Assembly (NCBI RefSeq): GCF_016836705.1
Contig: NZ_JAFCGY010000002.1
Span: 372,001-436,000, forward strand
DNA length: 64,000 nucleotides
Direction of reading: 5' to 3'
Source of the DNA: Mesorhizobium caraganae
GTDB lineage: Bacteria; Pseudomonadota; Alphaproteobacteria; Rhizobiales; Rhizobiaceae
Under the pieces are notes generated by a model that was not told the origin of the DNA, did no database searches, and worked only from the letters and a program-made list of their open reading frames with translations. Shown here one piece after another: positions 52,073 through 61,199 of this stretch. Positions within the stretch are counted from its first letter, which is position 1; the number at the start of each line of letters is the position of its first letter. A program made the position numbers and the translations under genes.

Positions 52073-53596
52073 CTAGGGCTTCTCGTCATACGCAGCAAGT
52101 GCTTTGGCGACGCCGGCAACGAGATGTTCAACATCACTTGCATGTTCATACGCAATCCCGGTTTGCGCAAACTGCATCGGCGAAAAGTCAGGCGCTATCC
52201 GCTTGACCTCTGCCATGATGCGCTGAGCCTCCTTCAGGTCGCCGAGTTGCGCGTGGCACCCCGCCAGCCTTGTCAGTCGCCAGGGAGACTTCGAGGGGAC
52301 CTTGGACATGCTGACAAGCGCGGCCTTGTAGTCTCCAGCCGAGTACAGCGCGATGGCGCGATCATAGTGGTACCAATCAGGATGGATCGGGTTGATCCGT
52401 ATCGCACTGTCAATCGCCGCGAGTGCTTCAAGAGGCCTGCCCCTCATCGAGAGCAAGAACCCCATTTGCGCAATCGTATCGGCGTCATAGGGATTGAGGT
52501 CGAGCGCGCGCTGAAGGTGATGTTCGGCCGCGTCGAACTGGCGGGCAGAGATCAAGGCCTGGGCGAGCACGCGATGGCAGCGCGGCTCTTCCGGCGCCAG
52601 GGTCACCGCGCACTCCGCGCGCTCGATCAGTGAACCAAGCAATTCCGGGGACGCCTCTGCATAGCCACCGATAATGAGATCGGCGAGCGCGATGTAGGAA
52701 TGCGCCAAGGCATAGGTCGGGTCTTTTTCGACCGCAGCCCGGAAAAGGTCGCGCGCAGCCTTATTGTCATCATCGCCATAACCGCGCAGCCGGGCCAGTC
52801 CACGCAGGAGAAGCTCGTATGCGGCCAGGCTGTCGGGAGGCTTCGGGGTTGCCTGCTTGACACCTGCGTCGTCAAGTCGAGCGACGAGCCGGTTCACCAC
52901 ACGGCTGGCGATTTCTTCCTGCATGTCGAAGATCTGGCCGCCGGACGCGGAAAAGGTTTCGCTCCAGAGGACTCCTCCCGTCGAGGCAGTCATGAGACTG
53001 ACGGTGACCCGCATGCCGTCGGCGCGAGTCGTCGCCCTGCCGCGGACCAGATAGGTTGCGCCAAGGCTGTCGCCAACGGCACGCCAATCGGAAGCGGAAT
53101 CCGAGGCAAAGGCAAATCCGGAATTGCGTGCCAGCACGTCGACCCTTCCGAAGCGAGCCAACGCATTGACAATGTCCTCGGCAAAACCGTCGACCAAGGG
53201 GGTGTCTTCCGGCGCACCCTCATTGCTGAAACGCAGCACCGCAACGCTCGGCTGTCCGGAGCGCACTTGCTTTGGCGCGTCGGGAGGAGAGAAGACGTAG
53301 CCGCGCTTGGCGACCGTGCGGATGATGGTTTGGCTTTCGTCCTGCAGCGCCTTTCGCAACTCCCTGACCGCCTGCGTCAGTGAGTCCTCGGTCACAAAAA
53401 CGTCTGGCCACACCGCCGACATCAGTTCAGACTTGGTCGCGACACGCCCGACATTCCTGCTGAGATAGGTCAACAGGTCAAACGCCTTGGAGCGCAGAGC
53501 GACAGGTTTCCCGTCGCACAACAGCAGCCCGCGGGCAAGATCAAGCTCGCAACTGCCAAGTGCCAGTGGTACGTGCCCTGGGTTTTCTCGCGACAT
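52073..53596 (-). CDS. CadC/OmpR-type DNA-binding protein with TPR domain
   Basis: A 507-residue protein. The first ~100 residues form a winged helix of the trans_reg_C type (LRSKAFDLLTYLSRNVGRVATKSEL then VFVTEDSLTQAVRELRKAL and IRTVAKRGYVF). Residues 120-240 are a TolB-like segment, SVAVLRFSNEG...LVDGFAEDIVNALAR. The rest is TPR repeats (DLFRAAVEKDPTYALAHSYIAL and following). This layout is common in adenylate-cyclase-linked and stand-alone regulators in rhizobia. No membrane helix is seen. The start at 53596 overlaps the end of the small upstream gene by 56 bases. Confidence 0.82.
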   Translation of the reverse strand: MSRENPGHVPLALGSCELDLARGLLLCDGKPVALRSKAFDLLTYLSRNVGRVATKSELMSAVWPDVFVTEDSLTQAVRELRKALQDESQTIIRTVAKRGYVFSPPDAPKQVRSGQPSVAVLRFSNEGAPEDTPLVDGFAEDIVNALARFGRVDVLARNSGFAFASDSASDWRAVGDSLGATYLVRGRATTRADGMRVTVSLMTASTGGVLWSETFSASGGQIFDMQEEIASRVVNRLVARLDDAGVKQATPKPPDSLAAYELLLRGLARLRGYGDDDNKAARDLFRAAVEKDPTYALAHSYIALADLIIGGYAEASPELLGSLIERAECAVTLAPEEPRCHRVLAQALISARQFDAAEHHLQRALDLNPYDADTIAQMGFLLSMRGRPLEALAAIDSAIRINPIHPDWYHYDRAIALYSAGDYKAALVSMSKVPSKSPWRLTRLAGCHAQLGDLKEAQRIMAEVKRIAPDFSPMQFAQTGIAYEHASDVEHLVAGVAKALAAYDEKP

Positions 53597-53849
53597 TGAA
53601 TGCCGATCTGACCAGCTCGACCAAACGCTGCCTGATTGGGGTCCCAATCGGCGCGGACGTCAAGGGATCAGGAGAATTTGATCCGCCTTCACCTTGGCTG
53701 GAAGCCATCCGCCTCTCCATGGCGATGATCTCGAGCATTTCGAACATTGTTCCAGGCATGGGCGCACAAGGGGACGCAGCCATGACGGTGGATGCATATT
53801 CCAGCAGTTCCTGCCGGGCGGCTTGGCGCGTGCTCTCATTCACTGACAT
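53541..53849 (-). CDS. Small hypothetical protein preceding the CadC/TPR regulator
   Basis: A 102-residue protein behind a very strong ribosome site (ggaggaggt at proper distance from ATG 53849). It opens MSVNESTRQAARQELLEYAS and has no recognised domain, signal peptide or membrane helix. It overlaps the regulator's first 56 bases in another frame, which suggests translational coupling. Position and RBS argue that it is real even though the family is unknown. Confidence 0.55.
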   Translation of the reverse strand: MSVNESTRQAARQELLEYASTVMAASPCAPMPGTMFEMLEIIAMERRMASSQGEGGSNSPDPLTSAPIGTPIRQRLVELVRSAFNVARKPRARTTGTWQLRA

Positions 53850-53947
53850 GTTCGACCTCCTCCAGTTCGTCCATGAGAACAGTGAGGCCTAAGAACGGGC
53901 GCGTACCGGCAGATTTCTGAAATTCTGCTGAATCTTTCTGTCGATCC

Positions 53948-53986
53948 ATGTCGAGCGGACCGGCAGGAAGCGCCGTGGTTACGGGG
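53948..53986 (+). repeat. Right copy of ABC-F 3' end direct repeat
   Basis: It aligns to 51975-52014 with one missing base and two mismatches in 40. It is not part of any ABC-F gene here; it sits in the spacer before the 3' end of the GGDEF-EAL gene. It reads as a scar of insertion or duplication. Confidence 0.75.
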
Positions 53987-54006
53987 CTGGCGCTTTCCTT
54001 GGGACG

Positions 54007-56639
54007 TCAGCTCGCCGCCAGCCATTTGCGGGACTGGGCGAATGTCTTGAAGGCTTTTGCGTCCATCGGGTAGCCGAACAGGAAGCCTTGCAGGATATCG
54101 CAGCCAAGCTCTTTTAGTATCTGCGCGTGCTCCATGGTCTCGACGCCCTCGGCGATCACTTCGATACCGAGCGACTTGCCGATGTCGATGATGGACGACA
54201 CCAGCTGCCGCTGCGCGGTTGAGCTGGTGATGGGTGTGACCAGCTGGCGATCGATCTTGAGGCGACGCGGGCGCAACTTCAGGAGCGAGACGATCGAGGC
54301 ATGTCCGGTGCCGAAATCGTCGATCTCGATGTCGATACCGAGCCCCTTTATGTGCTCGATGTTCCAGGTGACCAGTTCGTCGTTTTCGTCGAGGAAAATG
54401 GACTCCACCAGCTCGAACGACACGGTCCCTTTCTTGATGGCAAGCTTGCGCAAACCCTTGATCAGGTCCTTGTCCTCCAGGCGCCTGGCGGAGACGTTGA
54501 CCGACACGCGCGGGATGTTGAGGTGGCTACGCGACCAGCGCTCGAAACTATCAAGCGCCTGCGTCAGGACAGTGCGGTCGATAAGCGCCACGACATTGAG
54601 TTCTTCAGCCACCTTGATGTAGGCGTCGGGGGTCAGCATGCCGCGTTGCGGATGGTCCCAACGCGACAGTGCCTCGACGCCGACGATCTCCAGCGTCCTG
54701 GCGTCGAACTGCGGCTGGTAGTAGACGACGAATTCGTTCCGCTCGAGTCCGCCAAGAATCTCGTCGGCGGTTTGCTTGGTCCGAACGATCTCGCTCTGCA
54801 GCTCTTCGTTGAAAAATTCGTAGCGGTTGCGGCCACGGCCTTTCGCCCGGTACAGCGCGAGATCGGTATTGACGAGCAGTTGCTTGGCGTCGACGCCGCT
54901 GTTGGCTGCAATGCCGATGCTTACGCCGAACCGGCACTGGTGACCCAGATAGTCGACCGGCTGGCGCATGGCGTCGATGATGTGGTCGGCAAGCGCGGCG
55001 AGCCCCTTGTCGTCACGTCCATGGCTCAGCACGACAAACTCGTCGCCGCCGATACGCGCAACGAAATCGGCACCGCCGACGCTGGCCTGGATGACTTTCG
55101 AAGCATGCACCAGCAATGCATCGCCGGCTGCGTGGCCGAGCGTGTCGTTGATCTGCTTGAAGCGGTCAAGGTCAAGATGCAGCAATGCTGCGCGGCCCTC
55201 GGCTTCGTGGTTTCGGCAAGCATCTCATCCAGATACCGACGGTTGGGCAGGCCGGTCAGCGAATCGTGCAGCGCGACATGCTCGATGCGGGCCTTGGCCA
55301 TATTCAGTTCGGCATTCTTCGATTCTGAAAGGCGACGTTCGCGCACGAGATTCTCGTTGAGCAGCACGTCCCAGGTCACATCCCATTCAGCGCCGATCAT
55401 TTTTGATCTGCCGTTGATGTCCTGGAAGAAACTGGCGCGTGCGCGGACATGGCGAATGGTGCCGTCCGGTCGCAAAAGCCGATACTGCGAAGAGTAGGGG
55501 CCCTTTGTCGCGGCGGCCGAATCGAAATCCGCTTTCGCCCGCTCGAAGTCTTCAGGGTGGATCGCCAGCGCCCAGTCGTCATAGCCGCGGGTCTTGCCGT
55601 CGGCGGGCTTGCCATAGATTTCGTTGATGCGGTCGTCCCATACGAGCTCGTTGCTGACGAGGTCGTGCTCCCACACGCCTATCCCCGAGGCCTCCAAAGC
55701 CAGTTCCAGACGCCTGGACAGGCGCCTCAACTCGGCGTCATTTTTCTGTCGCTCGCCGAAAAGACGTCCGGCCACGAGGATCGGCAGCACCACCAGCGCG
55801 CCGGCGAGCGCCATGAGCGTCCACAGCAGCCACTCATTTTTCGGAGCGGTCGGCCAGCCGCCCCTCGGTATGGCCGAAATTTGCCAGGAGCCTGAAGGCA
55901 GTTGCACCTCCGCCGTCACCGGATTGCCGGCCACGACATTGTCGCCGCCGAAGAACAGTTCGCCGCCGCCCCCCAGCGCATCCTTGCCGATGAGCGCCAC
56001 ATCGATATCCAGGTCAGGGTCGGTCAGTCCGCTCGCGCTGTACAGCCGATCGATATCGATCACGGCCGAAACAATCCCCCAAAAACGGTCGCCGCCACCC
56101 GCCGTCGGCACGAAGACCGGGATACGGCCGATGAAGCCACGCCCGCCTTGCGCCAATTTGACCGGCCCGGCGAGCACCAGCGCGCGCTGGTCACGGGCCC
56201 GAAGCGCAGCCATGCGTTGCGCCTCGGTCTTGCGGTAGTCCAGCCCGATGGCTTTTTCATTGCCTTCCAGCGGATATATCAGCGCGATGACGAGGTCGGG
56301 CGCGCCGGCAACGTCGCGCAACTGCGATTTTTGCTCGAACAGATTGCGGGCGAGCGCCGCAAATCTCTGCTGGCCCATATAGGGCTCGGTAACGATCGTC
56401 GAAACGAGACCCTGAACCAGCTGGAGGTTGCCGGTAATGTTGCCTTCGAGCTTGGCGCGTATGATGTTGACCTTGGCCAGGACGTCAGCGCGCGCCAGCT
56501 GATCGGAGACCTCCCTGTTCCTCTGGTCGGCAACCAGGGCACAGACGAGAAGCACAACAAAGGCAATCGCCGCCGGCAAGTTGGCGGACGAAAAAATGGC
56601 CCGTTTCAACCGGCCGGGATTGGATGTCTCTCCTGCCAA
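54007..56639 (-). pseudogene. CHASE-PAS-GGDEF-EAL signalling protein, frameshifted
   Basis: The 5' part encodes a membrane sensor: TM near residues 22-40, a CHASE domain (LYPLEGNEKAIGLDYR-like, AGPVKLAQGGRGFIGRIPVF), a second TM near 275, then a PAS domain (LEASGIGVWEHDL). The frame breaks near 55200, where one base appears to be missing in ccctcggc. The rest continues in another frame as a GGDEF domain with intact RIGGDEF and an EAL domain with GVEALSRW and DDFGTGH. Adding one base gives an 877-residue protein for cyclic-di-GMP turnover. It is a null allele or a sequencing error. TTG 56639 is the only start near the first helix. Confidence 0.82.
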
Positions 56640-56908
56640 TTCGATCCGAATACCTTTCCAGGGCAGTAGTCCGTCCGCCGACCATAGTAGCTAAAGTTTA
56701 AATTTGAACTTCAAGGCGGCCCGGGAATAAACGTTAAGATCTTGGTTATCAGCATAGGGGGGACGAAAGCTGAGTGCCATGCGACGAAAACAAAGGTCTG
56801 CAGCGGTTCCTGAACAATGAGCAAGCGGCATCGGGCGGCCGCTCCGAACCTTCGTATCTGAAATCGCAAAAGCCCTCTGATCTCGCCCCCAGGGCCTGTC
56901 CGGGGGTC
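56640..56908. other. Intergenic region upstream of the GGDEF-EAL gene
   Basis: Nearly 270 bases with no convincing gene. An AT-rich stretch around 56690-56755 (including agtttaaatttgaac, partly palindromic: gtttaaatttgaac) probably holds the promoter of the signalling gene. Confidence 0.4.
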
Positions 56909-57802
56909 TTACTTTCCCGCCATCTGATCGGCCAGCGCCTGAGCCTGGGCGAGCAGCGCCGGGAAGGCCGGGTCTCCCGGCAGATGCTGGCCCATGCAGG
57001 CGCGATAGTCGCTATCGCCTTTGTCCCAGGCGGCGTTGGAGGACTCGAACGCCTTTTCGTCCTTGAGGTCCGACGCCTGGTAGGCCTCCTGGAATTTCTG
57101 CGCGGCGGCATCCGCAGCCGCCCAGACGGCGTCGCAGGCGGCGATCTTCGGGACGGCAGGGGCCGCCGGCGCCGCTGTGATCATGACGCTCTTGCCTTTG
57201 ACGAGCGTAACGATGACGTCCTGCTCGTAGATCGGTCCGACGTCCTGCGTCCAGCCGCCGAGCCGTGCGAAGGCAATGTCGGCGCCTTGAGGCGTCTTCA
57301 GCGGAAAGTCGAGCGTCCCTTCAAAGGCGGCGTCGCTGTTGATCGCCTGGGTATAGAAAGCATCGAGCTTCAGCGCCTCATCGATGCTTGCAGGCAGTTT
57401 GAAACTCTCGTCGGTCTCGGCGGCTTTGGCCTGGAGCCAGCGCTCCAGCAGCCCTCGCGTCGTTGCCACCAGGGTGGGGCCGTCGTCGCCTTTGGTGTAT
57501 CGCAGCCCATCGAGCATGCCGTAGCCGATGTCGGAGTCGCTGAGGCTTTCGATATTGATCGTGCCGGTTGCCGGAAAATCCTTGACAGCCAAGGGGCCGA
57601 TAATGCCGGAAAGACGCTGTTGCAGGTCGGCCAGCGCCTTCTCGTTCTGGGCGTCGATGGTTTCGATCGCCGTGTTCACGTTGTTCAGCGCCGCGATGGC
57701 CGCAATCGCCTTGTCGCGCGCGGCGATATAGTCATCCTCCGGCGAGGCCGCGAAAGCAACGCTGCTCACGAGCGCGAACAGAAACGTCCAGACCATCCGC
57801 AT
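56909..57802 (-). CDS. Secreted protein of unknown function
   Basis: A 297-residue protein with a clear signal peptide MRMVWTFLFALVSSVAFAA. The mature part is Ala- and Asp-rich, with a helical start (DDYIAARDKAIAAIAALNNV), a middle domain with DIGYGMLDGLRY, and a C-terminal region bearing two Cys (AACDAVW, YRACMGQ) that may form a disulphide in the periplasm. No family was recognised. It is transcribed leftward, alone. Confidence 0.75.
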   Translation of the reverse strand: MRMVWTFLFALVSSVAFAASPEDDYIAARDKAIAAIAALNNVNTAIETIDAQNEKALADLQQRLSGIIGPLAVKDFPATGTINIESLSDSDIGYGMLDGLRYTKGDDGPTLVATTRGLLERWLQAKAAETDESFKLPASIDEALKLDAFYTQAINSDAAFEGTLDFPLKTPQGADIAFARLGGWTQDVGPIYEQDVIVTLVKGKSVMITAAPAAPAVPKIAACDAVWAAADAAAQKFQEAYQASDLKDEKAFESSNAAWDKGDSDYRACMGQHLPGDPAFPALLAQAQALADQMAGK

Positions 57803-57880
57803 GATTTAAAACCCGCTCTACGTTCGATTCCAAGGATACATGACAACATTGGGCCGAAAAAGACGGCGTCGGAGCTGCAG

Positions 57881-58036
57881 ATCTCCCCCCTTGAGGGGGA
57901 GATGGCCGGCAGGCCAGAGGGGGTCGCCGCGCGTGAAGCGCTGACTCCTTTTTTCAGCGCGAGACGACGTTAGCGCTTCACGCGCAACGACCCCCTCTGT
58001 CGCCTTCGGCGACATCTCCCCCTCAAGGGGGGAGAT
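57881..58036. repeat. Palindromic intergenic repeat, copy 2
   Basis: Same family as 10270-10421: atctccccccttgagggggagatggcc on the left (arms shown in part), agagggggtcg, a central stretch with tgaagcgctga and tagcgcttca, then cgaccccctctgtcgccttcggcgac and the closing ggggggagat. It is about 156 bases long and ends 10 bases before the stop of the acyl-CoA synthetase gene. Confidence 0.85.
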
Positions 58037-58046
58037 TGGCGCCTAA

Positions 58047-59693
58047 TCACCCCTTGCGCTTCTCCACTTCCGCCTTCCTCAGCAGGAAGCGCTGGATCTT
58101 GCCGCTTGGGGTCTTCGGTAGTTCGGTGACGAACTCGACCTCGCGCGGATAGGAATGCGCCGAGAGCCGCTTCTTGACGTGTTGGGCAAGCTCTTCGGCG
58201 AGGTCCGGATTGCCCTTGTAGGCCGGCGCCAGCACCACGAAGGCCTTGACGATCTCGGTGCGCTGCGGATCGGGCACGCCGACGACGGCCGCCTCGTTGA
58301 CCGCCGGATGCTCGATCAGCGCGCTTTCGACGTCGAACGGGCCGATGCGGTAGCCGGCCGAGGTGATGACATCGTCGGCCCGGCCGATGAAGGACACCGA
58401 ACCGTCCGGTTCGTACTCCACCGTGTCGCCGGTGCGGTAGTAGCCGCCTGATATCGCCGGCGTCTCGGCCTGATGATAACCTTCGAACCAGCGCAGCGGC
58501 GATCTGCCAATGTCGACGGCAAGGATACCAGGCTGGTTGGGGCCGAGCTCGTTGCCTGCCTCGTCGAGCACCACCATGCGGTAGCCGGGCATGGCAAAAC
58601 CGGCCGAGCCCGCGCGCACGAGATGCGAGAGCCCATGATGGTTGTTCACCATCATGCCGTTTTCGGTCTGGCCGTAATGGTCATGGATGGGGACGGCGAG
58701 ATTGGCGTCGAACCAGCGGATCACTTCCGGATTGAGCGGTTCGCCGGCGCTGCTCACCACGCGCAGTCTGCCTTTTACACGAGCGGCAGCCTCAGGCCCT
58801 TCCGCCATAAGCAGGCGATAGGCGGTCGGCGAGCCGGCGAGGCTGGTGACGCCGAGCCGCTCGATGATGTCGTAGGTGCTTTTGGCGTTGAAGGCGCCTT
58901 CATAGAAGGTCGTGGCGATGCCGAGCTGCAAAGGTCCGGTGATGGCGTAGTAGAGGCCGTAGGCCCAGCCGGGATCGGCGATGTTCCAGAACACGTCATT
59001 CGGGCGCAGCCCGATCGCCTCGCGCATATAGGCGCCGAAGGCCAGCAGGGCACGCAGCGGCACCGGCACGCCCTTGGGCAAGCCTGTCGTGCCGGAGGTC
59101 GACATCATCATGAACAGGTCGTCGCCCTTGCGCATCACCGGCTGGCAGTCGGGCGAGGCGGCCGCAAGCGCGGCGCGGAAATCAATGTCGCCGAGAGGCA
59201 GCGCCTCGCCGGGGCCAAGAATGGTCGCGATTTGCGCTGGTGTCTCGACCTCGTCGAGCTTGCCGCGATTGGCCGGGTTGGTCACCACGATCTTCGCACC
59301 GCTATAGCCGAGACGGTGCTCGATGGCCTTCGGGCCGAAGGCGGTGAACAGCGGCTGGTAGACCGCGCCAATGCGCCATGTGCCGAGAATGAGCGCCGCC
59401 AGTTCGGGGATGCGCGGCAGCATGCCGGCGACGGCATCGCCGGCACCGACGCCGGCAGCCTTGAGCGCATTGGCGGCGCGACCCGACATGTCGGCGAGAT
59501 CGTCGAAGGTGAATTCTCGCAATTCGCCGCCGGCCGAGATCGCACGCAGCGCCAGCCGGTTTTCACCGGTGTAGCGGCCGCAGCATTCGACATAGGCATT
59601 GATGCCGGTTGTAGGGTTGCCATGCAACCGGGCGATCTCGTCTTCGATGCGAAAGCGCTGAACGGCATCCTCATAGCGCGGTCTTTTGCTCAT
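58047..59693 (-). CDS. AMP-forming acyl-CoA synthetase, AcsA-like
   Basis: A 548-residue ligase. It has the phosphate loop STSGTTGLPKGVP, WNIADPGWAYGLYYAITGPL, the DHYGQTENGM motif, YRTGDTVEYEPDGSVSFIGRADDVI and the C-terminal Lys in PKTPSGKIQRF. It is of the acetyl/propionyl or short-medium chain acyl-CoA synthetase type and is cytoplasmic. It is not part of an evident operon; repeats lie on both sides (57881 and 59794). Confidence 0.85.
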   Translation of the reverse strand: MSKRPRYEDAVQRFRIEDEIARLHGNPTTGINAYVECCGRYTGENRLALRAISAGGELREFTFDDLADMSGRAANALKAAGVGAGDAVAGMLPRIPELAALILGTWRIGAVYQPLFTAFGPKAIEHRLGYSGAKIVVTNPANRGKLDEVETPAQIATILGPGEALPLGDIDFRAALAAASPDCQPVMRKGDDLFMMMSTSGTTGLPKGVPVPLRALLAFGAYMREAIGLRPNDVFWNIADPGWAYGLYYAITGPLQLGIATTFYEGAFNAKSTYDIIERLGVTSLAGSPTAYRLLMAEGPEAAARVKGRLRVVSSAGEPLNPEVIRWFDANLAVPIHDHYGQTENGMMVNNHHGLSHLVRAGSAGFAMPGYRMVVLDEAGNELGPNQPGILAVDIGRSPLRWFEGYHQAETPAISGGYYRTGDTVEYEPDGSVSFIGRADDVITSAGYRIGPFDVESALIEHPAVNEAAVVGVPDPQRTEIVKAFVVLAPAYKGNPDLAEELAQHVKKRLSAHSYPREVEFVTELPKTPSGKIQRFLLRKAEVEKRKG

Positions 59694-59793
59694 GGCGGGC
59701 CTCCCTGGCAGCGCCCATCTCCCCCTTGGCGCGCCCGTCAGATTGCCCGAAATCGCGGCGCCGGTCGATTGCGGCGAAAGTCGGGATTAGCCA

Positions 59794-59841
59794 CTTTCTC
59801 CCCGTTTTACGGGGAGAAATGCCCGGCAGGGCAATGAGGGG
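59794..59841. repeat. Palindromic repeat of the 49338 family
   Basis: ctttctcccc-gttttac-ggggagaaat is a stable hairpin, followed by the smaller palindrome gcccggcagggc and aatgagggg. It matches the 49338-49396 element in reverse orientation at both ends. It lies in the divergent spacer between the acyl-CoA synthetase and KamA-type genes. Confidence 0.75.
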
Positions 59842-59960
59842 CAGCGTCAGCCTCTGAGGTCGGCGGGAACTCTACGGATCAACGTCGGCGGCGACAGATG
59901 GTTGACCAACTCCCTCAACCGGCCGATAGCTCCGCGCAAATTGCTGCTCCGAGACCTCCA

Positions 59961-61061
59961 ATGACCACAGACACCAATCTCAAAGCCGCCGATGCCGACA
60001 GCGCCTGGAAGGACGACATCCGTGCCGGCGTTCGCCATGTGCGCGATCTCGCTTCGCTGCCGCTGTCACCGGCCGAACGCTCGGCGGCGCAGGAAGCGGC
60101 CGTGCGGCACAAGGTGCGTGCCCCAAAAACCTATCTCGACCTGATCGACTGGAACGATCCCGCCGATCCGATCCGCGCGCAAATCATTCCGTCGCCGGAT
60201 GAGCTGGTGGAAACCGAGGGCGAGCTCGACGATCCGATCGCCGACCATGCCTTCAGTCCGGTGCCGCGACTGACGCACCGCCATGCCGACCGCGTGCTGT
60301 TGTTCCCGACCTATCAATGCGCGGTCTATTGCCGCTTCTGCTTCCGCAAGGAGTCCCTGACCTCGATCGGCCGTGGCTATACGCGCGACGCTCTCGAAGA
60401 GGCTTTTTCCTATATCGAAGCCCGCACCGAAATCCGCGAAGTGATCCTGACCGGCGGCGATCCGCTGTCGCTGCCGGACAAGGCCCTGGCCGAAATCCGC
60501 GCCCGCATCGAGGCGATCGCGCATGTGCGGCTGCTGCGCATCCACACCCGTGTGCCTGTCGTGCTGCCGACGCGCATCACGCCGGGGCTGGTTGGCGCCT
60601 TGCAGGGCCGGCTGATGGTCACCATCGTCACCCATTTCAACCACGCGCGGGAGATCACGCCGGCCACCGAATTGGCCTGCCGCACTTTGCGCCAGGCAGG
60701 CTTCGTGCTGCTTAACCAGAGCGTCCTGCTCAAGGGCGTCAACGACACGGTGGAAGCGCTGGAGGAACTCTGCCGCGAACTGATGTATCGCCTGGGGGTA
60801 AAGCCCTATTACCTGCACCACGGCGACCTCGCGCGCGGCATGGCGCATCGGCGCACCACCATTGCCGAGGGACAGGCGCTGGCCGGCGCGCTGCGCGCGC
60901 GTCTGTCGGGTATCTGCAATCCCGTCTATGTGCTGGACCTGCCGGAAGGCGGCGGCAAGGTGCCGCTTGGGCCGTGCCATATCGAGGCGCGGGAAGGGGA
61001 CAACTGGCGCATTCGCGGCCAGGATGGCGGGGAGAGGGTGTATCGGGACGTTGTGGGGTAG
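59961..61061 (+). CDS. KamA-family radical SAM lysine 2,3-aminomutase
   Basis: A 366-residue radical SAM protein. CAVYCRFC is the CxxxCxxC cluster motif, LTGGDPLSL follows the fold, and the C-terminal DLPEGGGKVPLGP contains the PLP-binding Lys. It lacks the zinc-binding Cys tail of clostridial KamA, and its length is nearer to EpmB, the enzyme making (R)-beta-lysine for elongation factor P. Neither epmA nor efp is visible in the window, so the assignment between EpmB-like and catabolic use stays open. ATG 59961 or 59898 could start it. Confidence 0.83.
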   Translation: MTTDTNLKAADADSAWKDDIRAGVRHVRDLASLPLSPAERSAAQEAAVRHKVRAPKTYLDLIDWNDPADPIRAQIIPSPDELVETEGELDDPIADHAFSPVPRLTHRHADRVLLFPTYQCAVYCRFCFRKESLTSIGRGYTRDALEEAFSYIEARTEIREVILTGGDPLSLPDKALAEIRARIEAIAHVRLLRIHTRVPVVLPTRITPGLVGALQGRLMVTIVTHFNHAREITPATELACRTLRQAGFVLLNQSVLLKGVNDTVEALEELCRELMYRLGVKPYYLHHGDLARGMAHRRTTIAEGQALAGALRARLSGICNPVYVLDLPEGGGKVPLGPCHIEAREGDNWRIRGQDGGERVYRDVVG

Positions 61062-61199
61062 GCAGCGCCGGTTCCGCCAATGACCGCTGCCGGCCTGCTG
61101 TGGGTCATGATGATTGACCGGCCGTGACATGTTCGGTCGCATCCCGTATATTGACATAAAGATATCCTTATGTGATGGTTGTCGCCCCAAGGATAAAAA
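61062..61199. promoter_or_regulatory. metH upstream region
   Basis: This is a 138-base leader holding the palindrome at 61154-61173 (separate entry) and a possible -35 TTGACA at 61151-61156 that overlaps it. No cobalamin or SAM riboswitch fold was recognised; the space is too short for a full B12 element. Confidence 0.45.
61154..61173. promoter_or_regulatory. Palindromic operator candidate upstream of metH
   Basis: ACATAAAGATATCCTTATGT is a 20-base near-perfect palindrome centred on GATATC, with one mismatched pair. It overlaps a TTGACA -35 candidate. Its place in front of metH suggests a site for a methionine-cycle regulator such as SahR, an ArsR-type protein known to bind AT-rich palindromes before met genes in Proteobacteria. 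The assignment is inferred. Confidence 0.45.

Noticed and set aside
61062..61199. Cobalamin or SAM riboswitch before metH
   Set aside because: The leader is short and no conserved riboswitch core or pseudoknot could be recognised.
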